From Caprella mutica (taxonomy: Eukaryota; Arthropoda; Malacostraca; Amphipoda; Caprellidae): 64,000 nucleotides of DNA. The stretch lies in the NCBI GenBank assembly GCA_947561585.1, contig CANNZV010000857.1:186001-250000 (forward strand), given 5' to 3'. Shown here one piece after another: positions 21,668-34,529 of the stretch; the stretch's first letter is position 1, and each line of letters starts with the position of its first letter. The notes below the pieces were generated by a model that saw only the letters and a program-made list of their open reading frames with translations, did no database searches and was not told the DNA's origin. A program made the position numbers and the translations under genes.

Positions 21668-21865
21668 AAAACGCGATAAACGCCACTTTTGAAAAAAATG
21701 AGTTTCCACCTAAATCAATATTGTATTTCGTCGGTATTGTAAAGTCCATATTCGATTTTACGCAAAACGCGATATCCGCCGTGTTATTCTACCTAGTTTT
21801 CTCCCTTTCTTTCCAAACCGCGACAAACGCCAGTCTCCCTTCTCTGCAGAATGCGATACATCCGC
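21668..21865 (+). promoter_or_regulatory. Subterminal direct repeats, likely transposase binding sites
   Basis: Four variants of AACGCGATAAACGCC occur in 200 bp next to the left inverted repeat, and the first overlaps it. Similar motifs sit inverted near the right end. Such subterminal clusters commonly bind transposase; the role here is inferred. Confidence 0.6.
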
Positions 21866-21996
21866 TCAACCAATCACAGCGCACCATTCCACGCGCACCA
21901 TTCCATGTAAACAGTAGACGCGTCTTACTGAATGCAGCTGGCATCCTAGTGCTCTTCATCTTCTTGATAAAACAGACAATAAACAAACAATACAAC

Positions 21997-23980
21997 ATGA
22001 ATCAATTTGACGGTATGGATGAACCTGTGATGGTTTCTGCGGTGGGGAAAAAACGGAAGCCATCAAAATCGAATCATCAACGTGAAAAAAATAAGAAAAT
22101 GAGGCACTCGGGAGGAGGAAAAATGCCGGCAGTTACTTGTTCTCACAAGAAGGCTACTAACTTCTGTCACGCAGACACATTGACCCCAGGGGATCTATGG
22201 AAAAACTTTCAGTCTTTTTACTCAGCATCTACAAAAGTCGAGCAGGATCAAGTTATTTTACAGCTGATCACTGTCAAAAAGGTTCAGCGGCGACGTCCAA
22301 AGGTTGACAACAGCGATATTCAGAAGGATAGGGAGGTCACTAATGAATATAATTTACTGACCGAAGATCATCCGACGAAGATTCCTGTCTGCAAGGCCAC
22401 CTTTTGCAGCGTATTGGGTGAGTTTCATTTTTATTTTTATTAATTATATTATTCATACACGACTTTTGTTTCACGCGCATTGGTGTTTCCATGGCAACAG
22501 TCTTAAAAGCTTTAAAAAAAACAGTCTCCAAAAAATTAAAGGTGTGTCCAAACTTTTGACTGGTACTGTACATACTACAAACACACCTACATACATACAA
22601 ACAAATAAATGTAATTTTTCTGTCATTGCAGGTATCGGCAAGGATCGTGTGTCTCGAGTGGCAAGGTATTATGCACTCAATGCTACAGCCAGACCAGAAC
22701 TCAGGGGTGGTGCTCGTAAGGTGGCAGAAAATGATGCCAAGAAGCAGCTTGTGATGGATCACATCAAAACTTTTACATGTAGGGCCAGCCATTATGGAAG
22801 AAGGGGAGCACCTGGCCGTAAATACCTTCCCAGTGACCTCAGCGTGCAAAAAATGCACAAGCTATTCGAACAACAGGATCACGATGTAATCAGCTACTCC
22901 CTGTATTACACTCTTTTTCGACAGCACTTTAACCTTGGGTTTGGGCATCCTGCAACAGATGCCTGTTCGTCATGTGCCAGGTTTCAAATGAGAGTCAAGG
23001 ACCCCAGCTTGACTGAAGAAGAGAAACGCAGTGAGTCTGCATCCTTCATTCTACACAGGAGACGAGCACGGGTGTTCTATGATTTACTGGGGAAGGTAGA
23101 TCATGATGCAGTGACTGTTTGCTTCGACATGATGCAGAATTTACTACTCCCTAGAACGCCCATAGGTCAGGCATACTATTCAAGACAGCTTCACATGTAT
23201 GTCTTTGGTGTTGTTACTCACCATGGGAGGGGAAGTAGACAAGCAGTGGAGGATGTCAATCTGTACACATGGATGGAGCATGAAAACAGGAAAGGTAGCA
23301 ATATGACTGCTTCAGCTCTGGACCACTGTTTACATCAACAGTTGAGTGGTGCTCTTGGCCGTGCTCAGAGGCTGCGCTTGTTTAGTGATTCATGTTTTGG
23401 TCAGAACAAGAACATCAACTTGCTGTCCATGCTGTTTTTCTTCATGAAGGAGGCCTTACCAAGAATCAGTGCCGAGTATGTGTTTCCAATAAGGGGGCAC
23501 AGTTTTCTGCCCGTGGATCGTGTGTTTGGGAGGATTGAGCAACAGATTAGAAAGAAGGATACCATTCTAATGCCAGAGGAATACTATGAAATTTTGCGGA
23601 ATCATGGAAATTTACACATCTATGGGCAAGACTGGACCGCTTATGATTTCAAGTCAGAAACACAGGCTTTTGTAAAGGCACAGAGGTCATTTAAGCTTAG
23701 CGAAGCGAGAATGCTGGAGCTGAAAAATGACAAAGTTGGATTTAAGGTCGTGTATAACAGTGAATACTGCTACCACTCAGTGCTGAAGAGAGGAAAGAAG
23801 TGGGCAAACTTCAAGCCAAGTCAGCTTCCCAATGAAAGCACAGTGAAGGAAGCAAAAAAGAAGGATGTCCTGAACTTGCTATCCGAAATCGGTGTGAGTG
23901 ACAATGTGCGTGCGTTCTATAATGATGCACTCTCTCAGTCACAGATGAGTGATGTTGACTGTGACAGTCATGAAGAGTAG
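21997..23980 (+). CDS. DDE-type transposase, two exons (intron 22418-22631)
   Basis: Exon 1 is 21997-22417 and exon 2 is 22632-23980. The intron begins GTGAGT and ends TTCTGTCATTGCAG, and the splice keeps the frame, giving about 589 residues. The start is the first ATG in the open frame (MNQFDGMDEP). The N-terminal 70 residues are basic (GKKRKPSKS, EKNKKMRH), suggesting nuclear import or DNA binding. A cysteine pair (DACSSCARF) follows the splice. Candidate catalytic residues are D306 (CFDMMQN), D393 (LFSDSCFGQNKN) and E443 (FGRIEQQ), in RNase-H-fold order. This resembles a family of insect and cnidarian transposon proteins with the same SDxxxGQNKN motif. The C-terminus is acidic. An AATAAA-like site follows the stop. 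No inactivating change was seen. Confidence 0.85.
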
Positions 23981-24409
23981 CTGCCCATTGTGCTAGCCTT
24001 TTGAGAGTTAATTTGATTAATTTATTAATGAAATAAATTAAATTAAATATTGGTTATAATACTGTTTAATAGTATATTAATATTGTTTATAATATATAAT
24101 TGTTGTATTGTTTAACATTAAATATTGTTGAATGTTTTTACACAGAAATATTGTATTGTAAATATTTTGGAGAAAAAAAACGTGTCATGGATTTATTGCA
24201 TTTTGGGAAAAAAAAAATATTTTTTAAATAAATCTTTGAAAATCAAAATCTGGATTTGAATTGTTTATGTTATTATAACCTCAATATGCTATGTGAATGA
24301 TTGAAACAGAAAATAGTGGTTTTCATCTTTGTACTTTCTTGGTAAAGAAAACACATTTTAACTCAAATTGATCAAAATGGATTTATAGCGTTTTGGAACC
24401 AAACTCTTC

Positions 24410-24413
24410 ATAT
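24410..24413. repeat. 4-bp target-site duplication (ATAT), right
   Basis: Partner of 21649-21652. Confidence 0.7.
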
Positions 24414-25709
24414 ATTCATGAATAATTAATTAATAAATACCTACATATAATGCCTCGTAGAGATCTAATCCATAAATATTTTTTGACAAACTGTTCTTTC
24501 TGAAACAAATCTAATGGAAATCAACGTAAGTGATAAAAGAGGTATATACCAATAATTACCTAATAGACAAATGATCCGAATAGAATTAGGTCAATGATTC
24601 TCCATAAACCTTAAAAAAACATCATTCCTCGAGTAAAGTTATTCACTAATATTGAAGAAAGTCAACATATTTTTGGTGATGCGAAGGAGTTCGAAAGAGA
24701 AATATCGCTTGAACGTCGAAAAGAGACAATGTTGGTTTCAGGAGAATAGTTGCCCGACAAAGAGGAACTGCTTCAGTAATGGTGTGTTTGTTTTTGTTGT
24801 GTATATTTAAGAACATCTTCAAATTGAAGTATAAAAACTAAGAATCTGAGGTTTTTCAATTTCATAAATATCAAAGTATGAAAGTGTTATTTTGAAATGA
24901 ATCGTGACAATAAAAAACAAATGCGTTGAGAAATATTTACCGCAGCTGTCTCATTTCCGCTCATATCGGATTTCAGTGGCGCTGGGAATTCTCAATATCC
25001 AATTGAAGACAAAATTTGAATGTCATTTTAAAGCGATTAGAAAATGGAAGTGGAATAGATCGACTCTTACCGTCTTACAGAGATAGGAGGACTTTTAAGT
25101 TACTCTGTATTTAAAAATAATACAAAAAACTATTTTTGAAAATAAAAAACTTGAATGCAGGTATTTTGAAAATTTGGGAAATCTTGAATATAGAAGAATA
25201 TTATTAGTCTGTATGTGTTTTGTGCATATTCATCGTTTGGTTTTAGAACTTAAAACTATTAATTCCAATACAAATATTTCGAAGTTCATAATCCATTGAA
25301 TTCAAATTATATTAAGTATACCTACTACCAAATAACCGTTTTTATAATACCTATATTTATTTATAGGTTCTTTGATTTTACAACTCGAAATAACCTCATT
25401 CTTCTTTATGAATTAAAAATTTCACATTTTTCGAACAGAATAGTCAGTTTTCAAAATGACAATATACATGTATGCTTCTAATTTATATTATTATTCTGAG
25501 ATTGAAAGTACATCTGACTTTTCAAAATTTTTCTTTATACATTGACTTTATGCAAAATATACGTGGAAACATTGAATTGCAGATTACCATCTAAAATATA
25601 TATCTTCATGCAAAAATGTCCAATAGTATGAATCATTTCATTCAATTGTTAGTTCATTCGAATATCCAAATTGATTAATACTCTTGAATTATAACCTTTT
25701 CTAATTTCA
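24414..25709. other. AT-rich stretch, no gene seen
   Basis: No long or motif-bearing frame and no repeat end were recognised. Confidence 0.5.
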
Positions 25710-25979
25710 TTACTGCAATATTCTGGAAATGCAAACAGACTCCCACCAGCTACCACTCCAAGTCTCATATTTCTGACTGCTGGACCTTTGGGGAAGCCAA
25801 GCACTTAATTTTGTGTTGTTTGGAAAACTTTGCCACTCACGGATGAATGTTTTCAGTGACTGCCTTTTCTCATATCTAGAAAGTTTATAATCACCAAAAA
25901 TCTTCTTATATACTTCAGTTGGAACAGAACATTTTATTTTATGAGACTGACTGTGGAGTTTGAGCTCAACAAACCGAAT
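25710..25979 (-). pseudogene. Open coding-like fragment, unrecognised
   Basis: A 90-codon minus-strand frame between stops, without an ATG. Its composition is protein-like (K, R, W-rich; includes FIREWQSFPNNTKLSAWLP and ETWSGSWWES) and unlike the AT-biased random frames around it. It could be an exon, or a piece of a mobile-element gene. No splice acceptor is obvious at its upstream edge. I do not recognise a family. Confidence 0.35.
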
Positions 25980-26744
25980 TCATTCAATATAATAATACTA
26001 TTCTTATCAATCATGAGTAAATACAATATTGCACAGTACATTTATATGATAAAAGCTATGAACTGATAAAATCATATAATTCTAGCCGCCGGTTTCCCAA
26101 ATATCAATGTATAAAGAATCATATCAAATTTTGTCAGTCTAATTTGGGTTAAAAGCAATATACATTGATCTGATTAGACGATAGGGTTTCAACAACTTTC
26201 AGCTTAGCTCTGTTATCAAAACAATTCTTTTGATATTTGTGTTAATCTCAAAAGAGGAAATAATGAAACTCTTTTTTACTTTTCTGTTTAATAACGTATG
26301 AATAATAAAACAATTCCATATGAAGCTATAGCACATATTCCATTCCAAATATTTAACTTCAGCGCACGGTCTCCTCTTCAGTTCTAAACATTGAACTCAA
26401 GTGCATCGTCTCCTCTTCAATGCAAAAAGTATCTGCAGTCATCCATAGTATTGCGCTGAGTCTGTGGATCATATCCAGTGATAAGGACAAACAGTACGAG
26501 AAAAATTATTATGGATTTTTCAAAAGGGAAATATTGGTTTACAAAAGGGTTAATTAAATATCTTTGAATGCAATTGAATCACATATTTCATTATTTGTAT
26601 TTTAACTCTATGAGTGATGCCATTGACAATCGTTTCCTCTGAATATTTCCTAATGCAAATTTCACCAGCCATGAACCATGTTCTTTTTCAGAAGAGAATA
26701 GAGTAGATAATTAAAGAATTTGCAGATTTCTTCACTGGGAGTTA

Positions 26745-26852
26745 CTAGGGCTGAAGAATTGGAGCTAATTCTCTCAGTAATTCATTTTTCAACTTCATTT
26801 GTATTATCAACATAGCAGTGTCTCCCTCTTCTACTAAGTTGGGAATGCTTTC
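26745..26852 (-). CDS. Candidate terminal exon of a minus-strand gene
   Basis: On the minus strand TTCATTTTCAG precedes 35 codons and a TAG. The peptide begins ESIPNLVEEGDTAML and ends LLRELAPILQP, with an amphipathic helix of mixed charge. The acceptor is good, the phase is 0, and the frame looks coding. Upstream exons may be those at 29362-29474 or further right, but joining them is not supported. It could equally belong to a dead mobile element. Confidence 0.35.
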   Translation of the reverse strand, partial: ESIPNLVEEGDTAMLIIQMKLKNELLRELAPILQP

Positions 26853-29090
26853 CTGAAAATGAATATAATTAGGTGTTATCAGTTATCTTGCAAAAATGTT
26901 AAACAATATATTTCAAGTACTCTCAAAAGATCCTAATTGAGGAAGGGTAATGGATCAATAGTATCTACTCAATATGATGATGCCAAAAAATTTGATTAAG
27001 TAGCTACTAAAACGTCATGCGTTTCAATTTGTTCAAAGAGGAAACATATGCTCTTTTGTTGATATAAAAATTTATATAGCTAATAAGAATTTGTATGTAT
27101 AGGCCAAATCTCATAATTACCTCTCTGAAATACCTCTTCTGAATATCTATCTTGCCAGGGAAATGAACACTTTACTTCAAAAAAAACTTGAAACTCAGTC
27201 CTTCATATCACTCTCCCAAGTCCCTTCTAGCAACAATGGCTGAATCTTAGAAATATAATTATGAAATGATTAAAATCTTATAAGAATGCTAATTAATATC
27301 ATTCATGATAAAAAAAATTATATTATTTCGATTTTTGAACTATATCTAAATTTGGCTGCTAGGTGAAGATTTTCCACTTCAAATCATAATTATATTTGAG
27401 ACTATTAAATTCAAATTTCCACCTTGGAATGTCTCTACTTAGTACTTGACTGGAACTTTTGTGGTCACTTTGAAGCCTAGAGACTCTAAATAGTATATTT
27501 ATGTAGACTAAGGAAGTGTCTTAGGTACCTCTGTGTTGGCTAGTTCCTAACTTCCTACAAGGCTACAAATATCTAACCTACTAGAATCACTAGACTGTAC
27601 AGTCGGTAATGTACTAGAGTCTAGTTACTAGTCTATGCTTTAGGGAACACAGTTCCATGTTCTAGAGGCTGGAAATTTTAAGTCAATTTTTGAGCCAAAA
27701 TTTCACATATATTCTGAGCCAAGCCAATTTGGTTTATTTTTTGATGATTTCAAGCCAAAATTAACATTGGAAGTTGAACATAGGAATTGTTTCAAAATTT
27801 CAATTCAATTAGACATATCTGGGTTTTGACCTTTTGAAATTAAATTAAATTTTAACCAAATAATTTGCTTTAACTGACATACAGACTGTCACATAATATG
27901 TAACATACAATGATACATTCACTGAAAGAAAAGTGTACTTAACCGAACCTATATATAGTTTCATACAAACCACAATGTTGGTCATTTTTAAACCATACCA
28001 CAGCTGTTGTTTGGATCAAACATCATGAATTTATAATGTAATTTTACCTACATGCATGCATTTTATCTTACCTACATCTATCATCATTTTAACTACAGCT
28101 GAATGTCTATTTTACCTACATACATGCAATTCAAACCACAGCTGTGGTTAAACATTACCTACATGCTTATTAATTAAACTACAGCTGGCTGTCTATTTTA
28201 CTAACATGCATGCAATTCAAACCTCATGTAAAAGAATATTTAACTGATAAACTAATCCTTCAAACTACAGTCGTTAAGCAATTTTACCTACATGCATTTA
28301 ATTTTAGCCACTTGGATAATGTTTACTTTAGCTACACTCAATTACAAAATACTGTAGAGATCAAATTCATAAGAATTCATATATAATTCAGCATGAAGAT
28401 TAACTAATAAATACTTCTTCTGTTAAGTGATAATACTTCTGTTAAGTGATAATACTTCTGTTAAGTTAGTTAAAATAGATACAATATAAATAATTAAATT
28501 GGATATTTAGCAAATCTTTCCATATTTATCAAATCATTGTAATAAAACTCAAAATTAATTTATTACATTTAATATAAAATGAACAATTTCAGAAACACAC
28601 ATTACTTGGTAAACATTAGTAAGAAGAAAATTATTATAGTTTCTCAAAAGCTAGAAAAATTGAAGAATTTACCAATTTATGTATTATTAAACATGAATAA
28701 AATATTCAAGAAACATAACATTTCTATTTACTCATTAAATAGATTACTAAATTTGAGATCACACCATCAAAGGAGAAACTGCAACTAGATAAAAGAAGAA
28801 TAAAAAAGAGGATTAAAGAAGAAGTTATATATAGTTATGTTTAAAAAGGCCCAAATAAAGCTTCCTTGTAGCTCCAAGATTAAAGTACCCAAACAAATAA
28901 AAAAACATTTAGTAGTTCATGAACTGAATTGTTGACAGCTAGCTATTTCTCAAAGCGACTCACCAAATCAGTGACGCATGGAGCTTTCATATCATAACAT
29001 TGAAAGAATATCGTATAATGATGTTCACAGTAGAGTAAAAAAATGTTTCAGCACTCCTTGCAATATTTCAAATTCAAAACTTGGAATAGT
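26853..29090. other. AT-rich region with degenerate repeats, no gene assigned
   Basis: 27672-27882 is a dispersed repeat that recurs at 61562-61780. 27960-28330 repeats ACCTACATGCATGCA and ACTACAGCTG motifs irregularly; a related but looser set lies at 31290-31600. 27460-27660 is rich in CTAG/TAGT words. The other frames are short and AT-driven. Confidence 0.5.
27672..27882 (+). repeat. Dispersed repeat, copy 1
   Basis: Shares ATTTCAAGCCAAAAT, ACATAGGAATT, AATTAGACATATCTG and GCTTTAACTGACAT, in the same order, with 61562-61780. The family is unknown and no ends were recognised. Confidence 0.75.
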
Positions 29091-29266
29091 TTAAAATGCT
29101 ACATCAATCGCCTTCCAAAAGTGTTGGCACCCAAAACATAATGTCATCAGAGGAAACATAATATTGATCAACTTCAGAAGACTTTGAAGATGGGTGGCTG
29201 GAATGAGACTAAGAAGGAAGATTACTTCTCTAGCCAAGCTATCCTCTTCAATAGTTAGCCATATGA
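29091..29266 (-). CDS. Candidate exon following 29362-29474
   Basis: The acceptor TTTTCTTTTCAG ends at 29267. In phase with the donor of the upstream exon, the frame stays open for about 57 codons to a TAA at 29091. The peptide is hydrophobic (VIFLLSLIPATHLQSLLKLI). Another frame contains a plausible serine-rich stretch but has stops before it. The splice phase fits, but function is unknown. Confidence 0.3.
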
Positions 29267-29361
29267 CTGAAAAGAAAATTACAAAGGATCAATTAATGAA
29301 GATCTTCCCATTCATAGTTAGCTAGAAGTCAAATAAATAGGTAAAACTTACAGAAACTTAC

Positions 29362-29474
29362 CTCTAAAAGTTAACACCAACATCAGCAGTTGTGGGCCTC
29401 TATCTCTTGTTGTGATGATGCTAGCAAAAGTAGGCAAGCCACCCCAAAAGTCTTCATTAGAATGTCTCTGGTGT
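29362..29474 (-). CDS. Candidate internal exon
   Basis: On the minus strand a 113-nt block lies between TATTTTTTGCAG and GTAAGT, both strong splice signals. One frame is open throughout and encodes HQRHSNEDFWGGLPTFASII followed by TTRDRGPQLLMLVLTF. This looks like real protein sequence. I do not recognise the family. It may be a host gene exon or part of a transposon-derived gene. Confidence 0.4.
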
Positions 29475-32091
29475 CTGCAAAAAATATGGAATTAGGAAAT
29501 TGTTGAGAATATTTAGTACAATTGAGAGATTAAGGCTAATTACTGACTAGCTATGTAGCAATGATTAGCAAAAAAAAACTAAAATTCACAATGAATATAA
29601 TGATAATTGACTTAATTGTTAAAAAACAGTCTTAGATTAGGTAACAGCAAGAACATATTTCCTTTATCCAATGGACTTCTCTGAATTGAAAGCAGAGAAT
29701 TAATATAATTGAATGAGAAAAATAATCAATTACCTATCACGCAGCTATTGATGTAAAGAAGTAGTACTAGCTACTGAATTTCAATCACTTTGTAGCTACT
29801 GTTACCAAAAATTCATGTCATATTACTCTGAAAAAGAGCCATATGAAAGTCATGGTATCCATAAAAAGTTAAAATTCTATAGAAGCAGTGGGAGATTCTG
29901 AAATTTAGGTTGATTTCAGAGAACATTTCAGTCCCAATTAATCAAATTGTTACCAAGAGCCAGAAAGTAACTATCTCAAATCAAATCTGCTGAATATTAT
30001 TATTTTTAAATATTTTCTGTGCAAAAAATACTTATTTTCTTCAATTTAAATTTATTTTGTTGAAAACAAAATGCAAAATAGGGAATTCTAGAACAATTTA
30101 CCAGTTACAGTAGTCTGGTGTTTAAATTAAAATATTTGATAATAAAGAATACACTATTTAACAATCTATTTGGCATACAGGTTACAGTTGAATGTAATAA
30201 ATGCACTGGATTTTAAAAATCCCATTAACTGATCATCATATATCAAAGTCCATAGAAACTGATCTCAAAAAAATCTATTTTGATTATTGTTCTCAACTTC
30301 TCATTGAAATAAAAGTAAAAGAAACCTAAAGATAATTTTCACAGAAAAGGATAAAAAATATTCCATATTCTGCAGACTGCCAACAGAACAATCAAGTCAT
30401 CAGAGATAATTATGAAATTTAGAAGATAATTATTAGTCAGTAAGTGGTGCACAGAACTAGGTACTCTAACTTTAAAAAAAAATTCTTGAAAAAGCCAGCA
30501 AACAAATTAATTCAATTGGCTACTCTTCCATGCACTAGGTAACTGACTAACATTATTGATTTATCAATTTTCCCTCACAATATTAAAGGCAAAATAATGA
30601 TATATAGGCTAAAGAATATTAATTTATGAGAAAAGAAAAAATAACCAAGTTTACCATCAAATACAATCTGGGAGAACTGGTGAAAAAATTGGAGAGTTCA
30701 TAGACCACATAATTTTACTTGAACATCAGTCTGTATTTTAACATTATCTGTGCAAACAGCTATTGATTTCTTCTCTTACGTACATGTATTTTCCTTAGAA
30801 GAGAAGGAAAACATAGAGGATTTCTTGGAAAGCACTTTACCAGTTTCTACAATCTGGCCAGGGCAGAGAGTCAGAAATTAAGAGTGACACTGTGGCAGAC
30901 AGTCTGACAGAGACTTCAAAAAGTTTACACCAATATATTATATTGTAATCAGGATTATATTACATACAAGCACCCTAGAAGTAGAGACTAGAGCAAACTA
31001 AAGATTATAGTCAGCTGCCTAAAGGCTATGCTGCAAGGTATTGGAGATTCTGCCTTGGACCTTTTCCTATTATAAATAGGTAGGCTGATTTTCTATTTTT
31101 CAGAATGAATTGATCACAGAAAACTATTCTAGCCTAATTTATGTTCTGATATATAAAGCTATTACTATAAATTTAAGCACTGGACATAGCTGAAATTAAA
31201 TTAAGGTTACTACCAAATTACACACCTACCTTCTTTGATATTTCACTGAAACTGACGCCCACTCCAGTTTCCCGCCTGATTTACATAAAATTTACATACA
31301 TGTGATTAATAATTTCATAGTAATACTCTAACTACATAGACGACGGTTATATATACTGACAAAGGAAAATAATTTACCCACATGCAAGTTTAATTTTGAT
31401 TTGTATTGTAGGTAAGGTGAACTGACATAGATGATGCGTATTTCTAACCACAGAAATATAAAATTTTACCTACATTTTGTGCATTTATACTGACTAGAGA
31501 ATTGAACCACATGCTGTAGTTCATCTACACCTAACACGTAACTAGAATTAACTACTTTAGCGTATAACTAACCCACAATGAGTTAAACTACAGTGTGTTG
31601 TTTGATGACCAAAAATTATTTCTCTCAGTGTTGAAAAAGAAGCTAGACTATTAACTTATTAGTTTCAGGTAATCAACCTTAGCACAATAGGTAAATATTG
31701 CCTTTCTTATTTAGAAAGTTGAAACATAAAAGTTTGAGATTAAATATTTATTATGATATAGAGCCTAGAGGACTAACTAACTAGGTAGTAGGTAGTTAGT
31801 TCCTAATTAGGCAAATTGGTACTATATAGAATATAGCATAGGTTTCATCTAAGTCCAAAGCTAGTGTTAGGTACTGTTACTTAACAACAGTACTACCTAA
31901 CTGTTAGGAAGCTTATTGTTTCAGACAATAACATGAAAGTAACAATTATGGAACTCAATGAAGATAAGGTAGATAGGAAAAATGGACTCACTTATCCAGA
32001 GTGAAAATCAATTTCAGAAATAGGAAATGCTTAATGTTGAGGTTCGAGGGATTGAAGCTTCAGTATTAAATGAAATTTCTGTTACTTCTGT
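29475..32091. other. AT-rich region, no gene assigned
   Basis: Several short segments resemble exon edges (for example near 30850-30920, with a GTAAAG donor on the minus strand), but none has enough support. 31740-31930 is rich in CTAG/TAGGTA words, like 27460-27660. Confidence 0.4.
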
Positions 32092-32346
32092 CTACTGGTG
32101 AAATAGCCTTGTCAAAATTATAGAAATCTTCCGGTTTAAAGTGGAGACAGCATATTTTCGAATAATTCCTAAAGATTGAATGGAGTCCAATAAAATAACG
32201 TCACTTCTAAGTTGAAGTTCTGTCCAACCCCAACTGGCAACAGTATTGTTTTTGTTCAAATTTGAAATTTCAATTGGAATCTTTTGAAATATCACCCTAG
32301 TTTTGACTTCACAGAGCCTGCAGAGCAGTTTCTTATTATTCATTTT
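32092..32346 (-). pseudogene. Degenerate THAP-like (or zinc-finger) first exon
   Basis: An 83-codon frame from an ATG at 32341-32343 starts MNNKKLLCRLCEVKT, with a CX2C pair near the N-terminus followed by VIFQKIP. In another frame the lower part (32100-32160) reads ICCLHFKPEDFYNF, a strong match to the C-terminal CX2H plus HFxxxDF signature of THAP domains. THAP domains have this CX2-4C ... CX2H layout, so the two pieces probably form one domain disrupted by a frameshift. THAP proteins bind DNA and include P-element-type transposases. A ZAD-type finger is the alternative for the CRLC start. Confidence 0.4.
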
Positions 32347-34500
32347 CTAATCATTGGCATTTTACACTAATTAAAAAGCTACCTAGGCACGAATCTCAGT
32401 CAGTATCAGAAATCGCGCAGAGTGATAGGTATGCAGATACATACACCTAAACACAATCAAACTTGTTTACATAAAATAAAAATTCCACGAAGCTCAAGCT
32501 ATTTGACACCAGGTGGGTCATTCCTAATTTTAATTAAATACTATTATTTTAAATAGATTTTTCCCAGACGAACAAAGTGTGTCATTATACATAATGAATC
32601 ATGCCAATTCAAATAAAACACATTTTAGCTAATGCTTGATTTTACCTTCACCCCCCCCCCCCCCCCTTTAAATGAGCTGCAAAAATAGTTTATTATTGTT
32701 AATACCCATTTATTATTGTTACTTTATTAACTGTACAATTTTTTCTTCTTATGTTATCTTTAATTGATTATAGTTCAAATATCATTGATGTTTTTACAGT
32801 AAAGTGGCATAATAACAGGTCTACAGTAAAGCAGTCAAAACAGTACAATTTTCTTTGTTATTTATAATCGAATAAAGTTTAAATCTTTTTGATGTTTTTT
32901 TACAGTAAAGTGGCATAATAACACTGTCTCCAACTCAAAATATTTTTTTCATTTTATATTAGTGACCGGTCTTTTTTAGCCATTTCTTTGACGGATATTT
33001 TTATTTCAAAAGTAATCAGGAGGTGAAATGAAAATCCTGGATATTTTAGAGCTATTTATTAAACAAGGAAGTCTACATAAGAAGTAGCTATCAATAAAAC
33101 TTGAAGTGAAATTGGAAAATTAGAAACACTAAAATATTTAAGTGGATAAACTAGGATATCGGAAAAAGGGGTAAGCAAAAAAAATAAAAGGATCTCAAAC
33201 ACGTAGTAAATGAAATAACTGAAAATACATGAGATACCAGAGAATAAACGAAATAGCAGAGAATAACGGGTCAGGCATCATAGCAGTCAGTCTGAAAAGT
33301 AAAGTATTTTAACAGAGACTGAAGTTGTCTAAATCAATAGTGACAGAAGTTGGAATCTAATCAGTGACTGCAGTCAGGTATCTTAACATCCACTGAGGTT
33401 CAGTATATCAAAAGTTATTTAAGTCTGGTTAAGTCGACTATCTCAATAGTGACTGATGACCACAGAATTAACTTTCAATAACTCATCATTTACTTTTAAT
33501 GTTTAAAAAGACCATATGATCCATTAAAAATCAAAAGGGAATTAAATTTCTACAGAATAGAGAGAAAATTCCATTAGAGTTGATTGAAGAGAGTTGGTAA
33601 GGGGTGGACCCGATGGCCTAAATATTCTCCTTCGCAGCCGAGAGGATGCCGAAGAGCCGATTGTTATTGGAACCAGGCAGACTCCGTTGGATCACTTGTT
33701 GACTCAGCAAGGCTTCTAACTTTGTACTCGGAGATTAAGGAGGTCGTACTACCGTACGCTTTTGTGGTCAATATAAAAATTAGCTCAAAAATGTAATGAT
33801 CGACAAGGTTACAGTAATTCAGACGCTAACGAATCTTCGCTGTTCCGGCACCTGATTCAGCCTCAACCGCAGAATCATTGAGATGTGTTTCAGCAAATAT
33901 GTCGATACATTTACATCCCAATTCAAAAAAAATTCTCATGCCTGTAAGGGAGCATAGTGATTTGGGCGTTCACCATCACCTCTGTCAAACCTGAGAGACT
34001 CCAGCACTGGAAGGATTCCTGCTCTCTGCTAACCTCGTTTTACGAAATCATTGATTGCTGTATATCTTGGTTAAGGTCCAGAACTGTAACTATATCCCTT
34101 AACGGCCGGCCGGCACATAGATATATCGCGCAAAAAAATTATTTTAAATAGTTTTTGAGGAAAATTGGAGTATATATTGATATTGAATACATTCGTTTCT
34201 CGAAAAAAAAAATATTATAAATGAACTAATTAGTTCGATTCGGTATTTGGATACTATTTTTTATCAATTGAATGAAATGAAAATATATTAAAATGATGGA
34301 TTTAATTCTTTTTTTTATGAATACAAATGTTATTAGACTTCATATAATAAATAATAACATCCATTATAATCTATAAAAGATGATAAATAATGAGATCCAT
34401 AATCATATCAAAAATAATTATAATAACTAACTGCTGTTATCGAATTGATGATTACAACGAAACTAATCTAGTTGTGATAATCATAGAAATGATTATTTGC
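32347..34500. other. Gene-poor region with a GC-richer island
   Basis: A run of 16 C lies at 32651-32666. A direct repeat sharing ACAGTAAAGTGGCATAATAAC occurs near 32798 and 32904. 33590-34130 is less AT-rich than its surroundings. It has a minus-strand segment with protein-like words (GCKCIDIFAETHLND near 33860-33930), but stops on both sides and no clear splice sites. It may be a gene or retroelement remnant; I cannot identify it. Confidence 0.4.
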
Positions 34501-34529
34501 TCTATTGAAACAAAAATGCACATTTTTCT

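Larger units (their letters stand above)
21653..24409 (+). mobile_element. Complete DDE-type DNA transposon with intact transposase gene
   Basis: A 2757-bp element. Both ends begin GAAGAGTTTGGTTCCAAAAC and match, inverted, over about 28 bp with one mismatch near the inner edge. It is flanked by ATAT duplications. The left end has four direct subterminal repeats of AACGCGATAAACGCC type (about 21668, 21764, 21814, 21849), and the right end has related inverted ones (about 24186 and 24371). A single spliced gene fills the middle. The 4-bp duplication fits Sola-type superfamilies, but I cannot confirm the superfamily. Nearly identical ends and an open gene suggest recent activity. Confidence 0.85.

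Noticed and set aside
33584..34151. Two small plus-strand frames in the GC-richer island
   Set aside because: Short, without motifs. The island looks like a degraded insertion and neither frame is supported.
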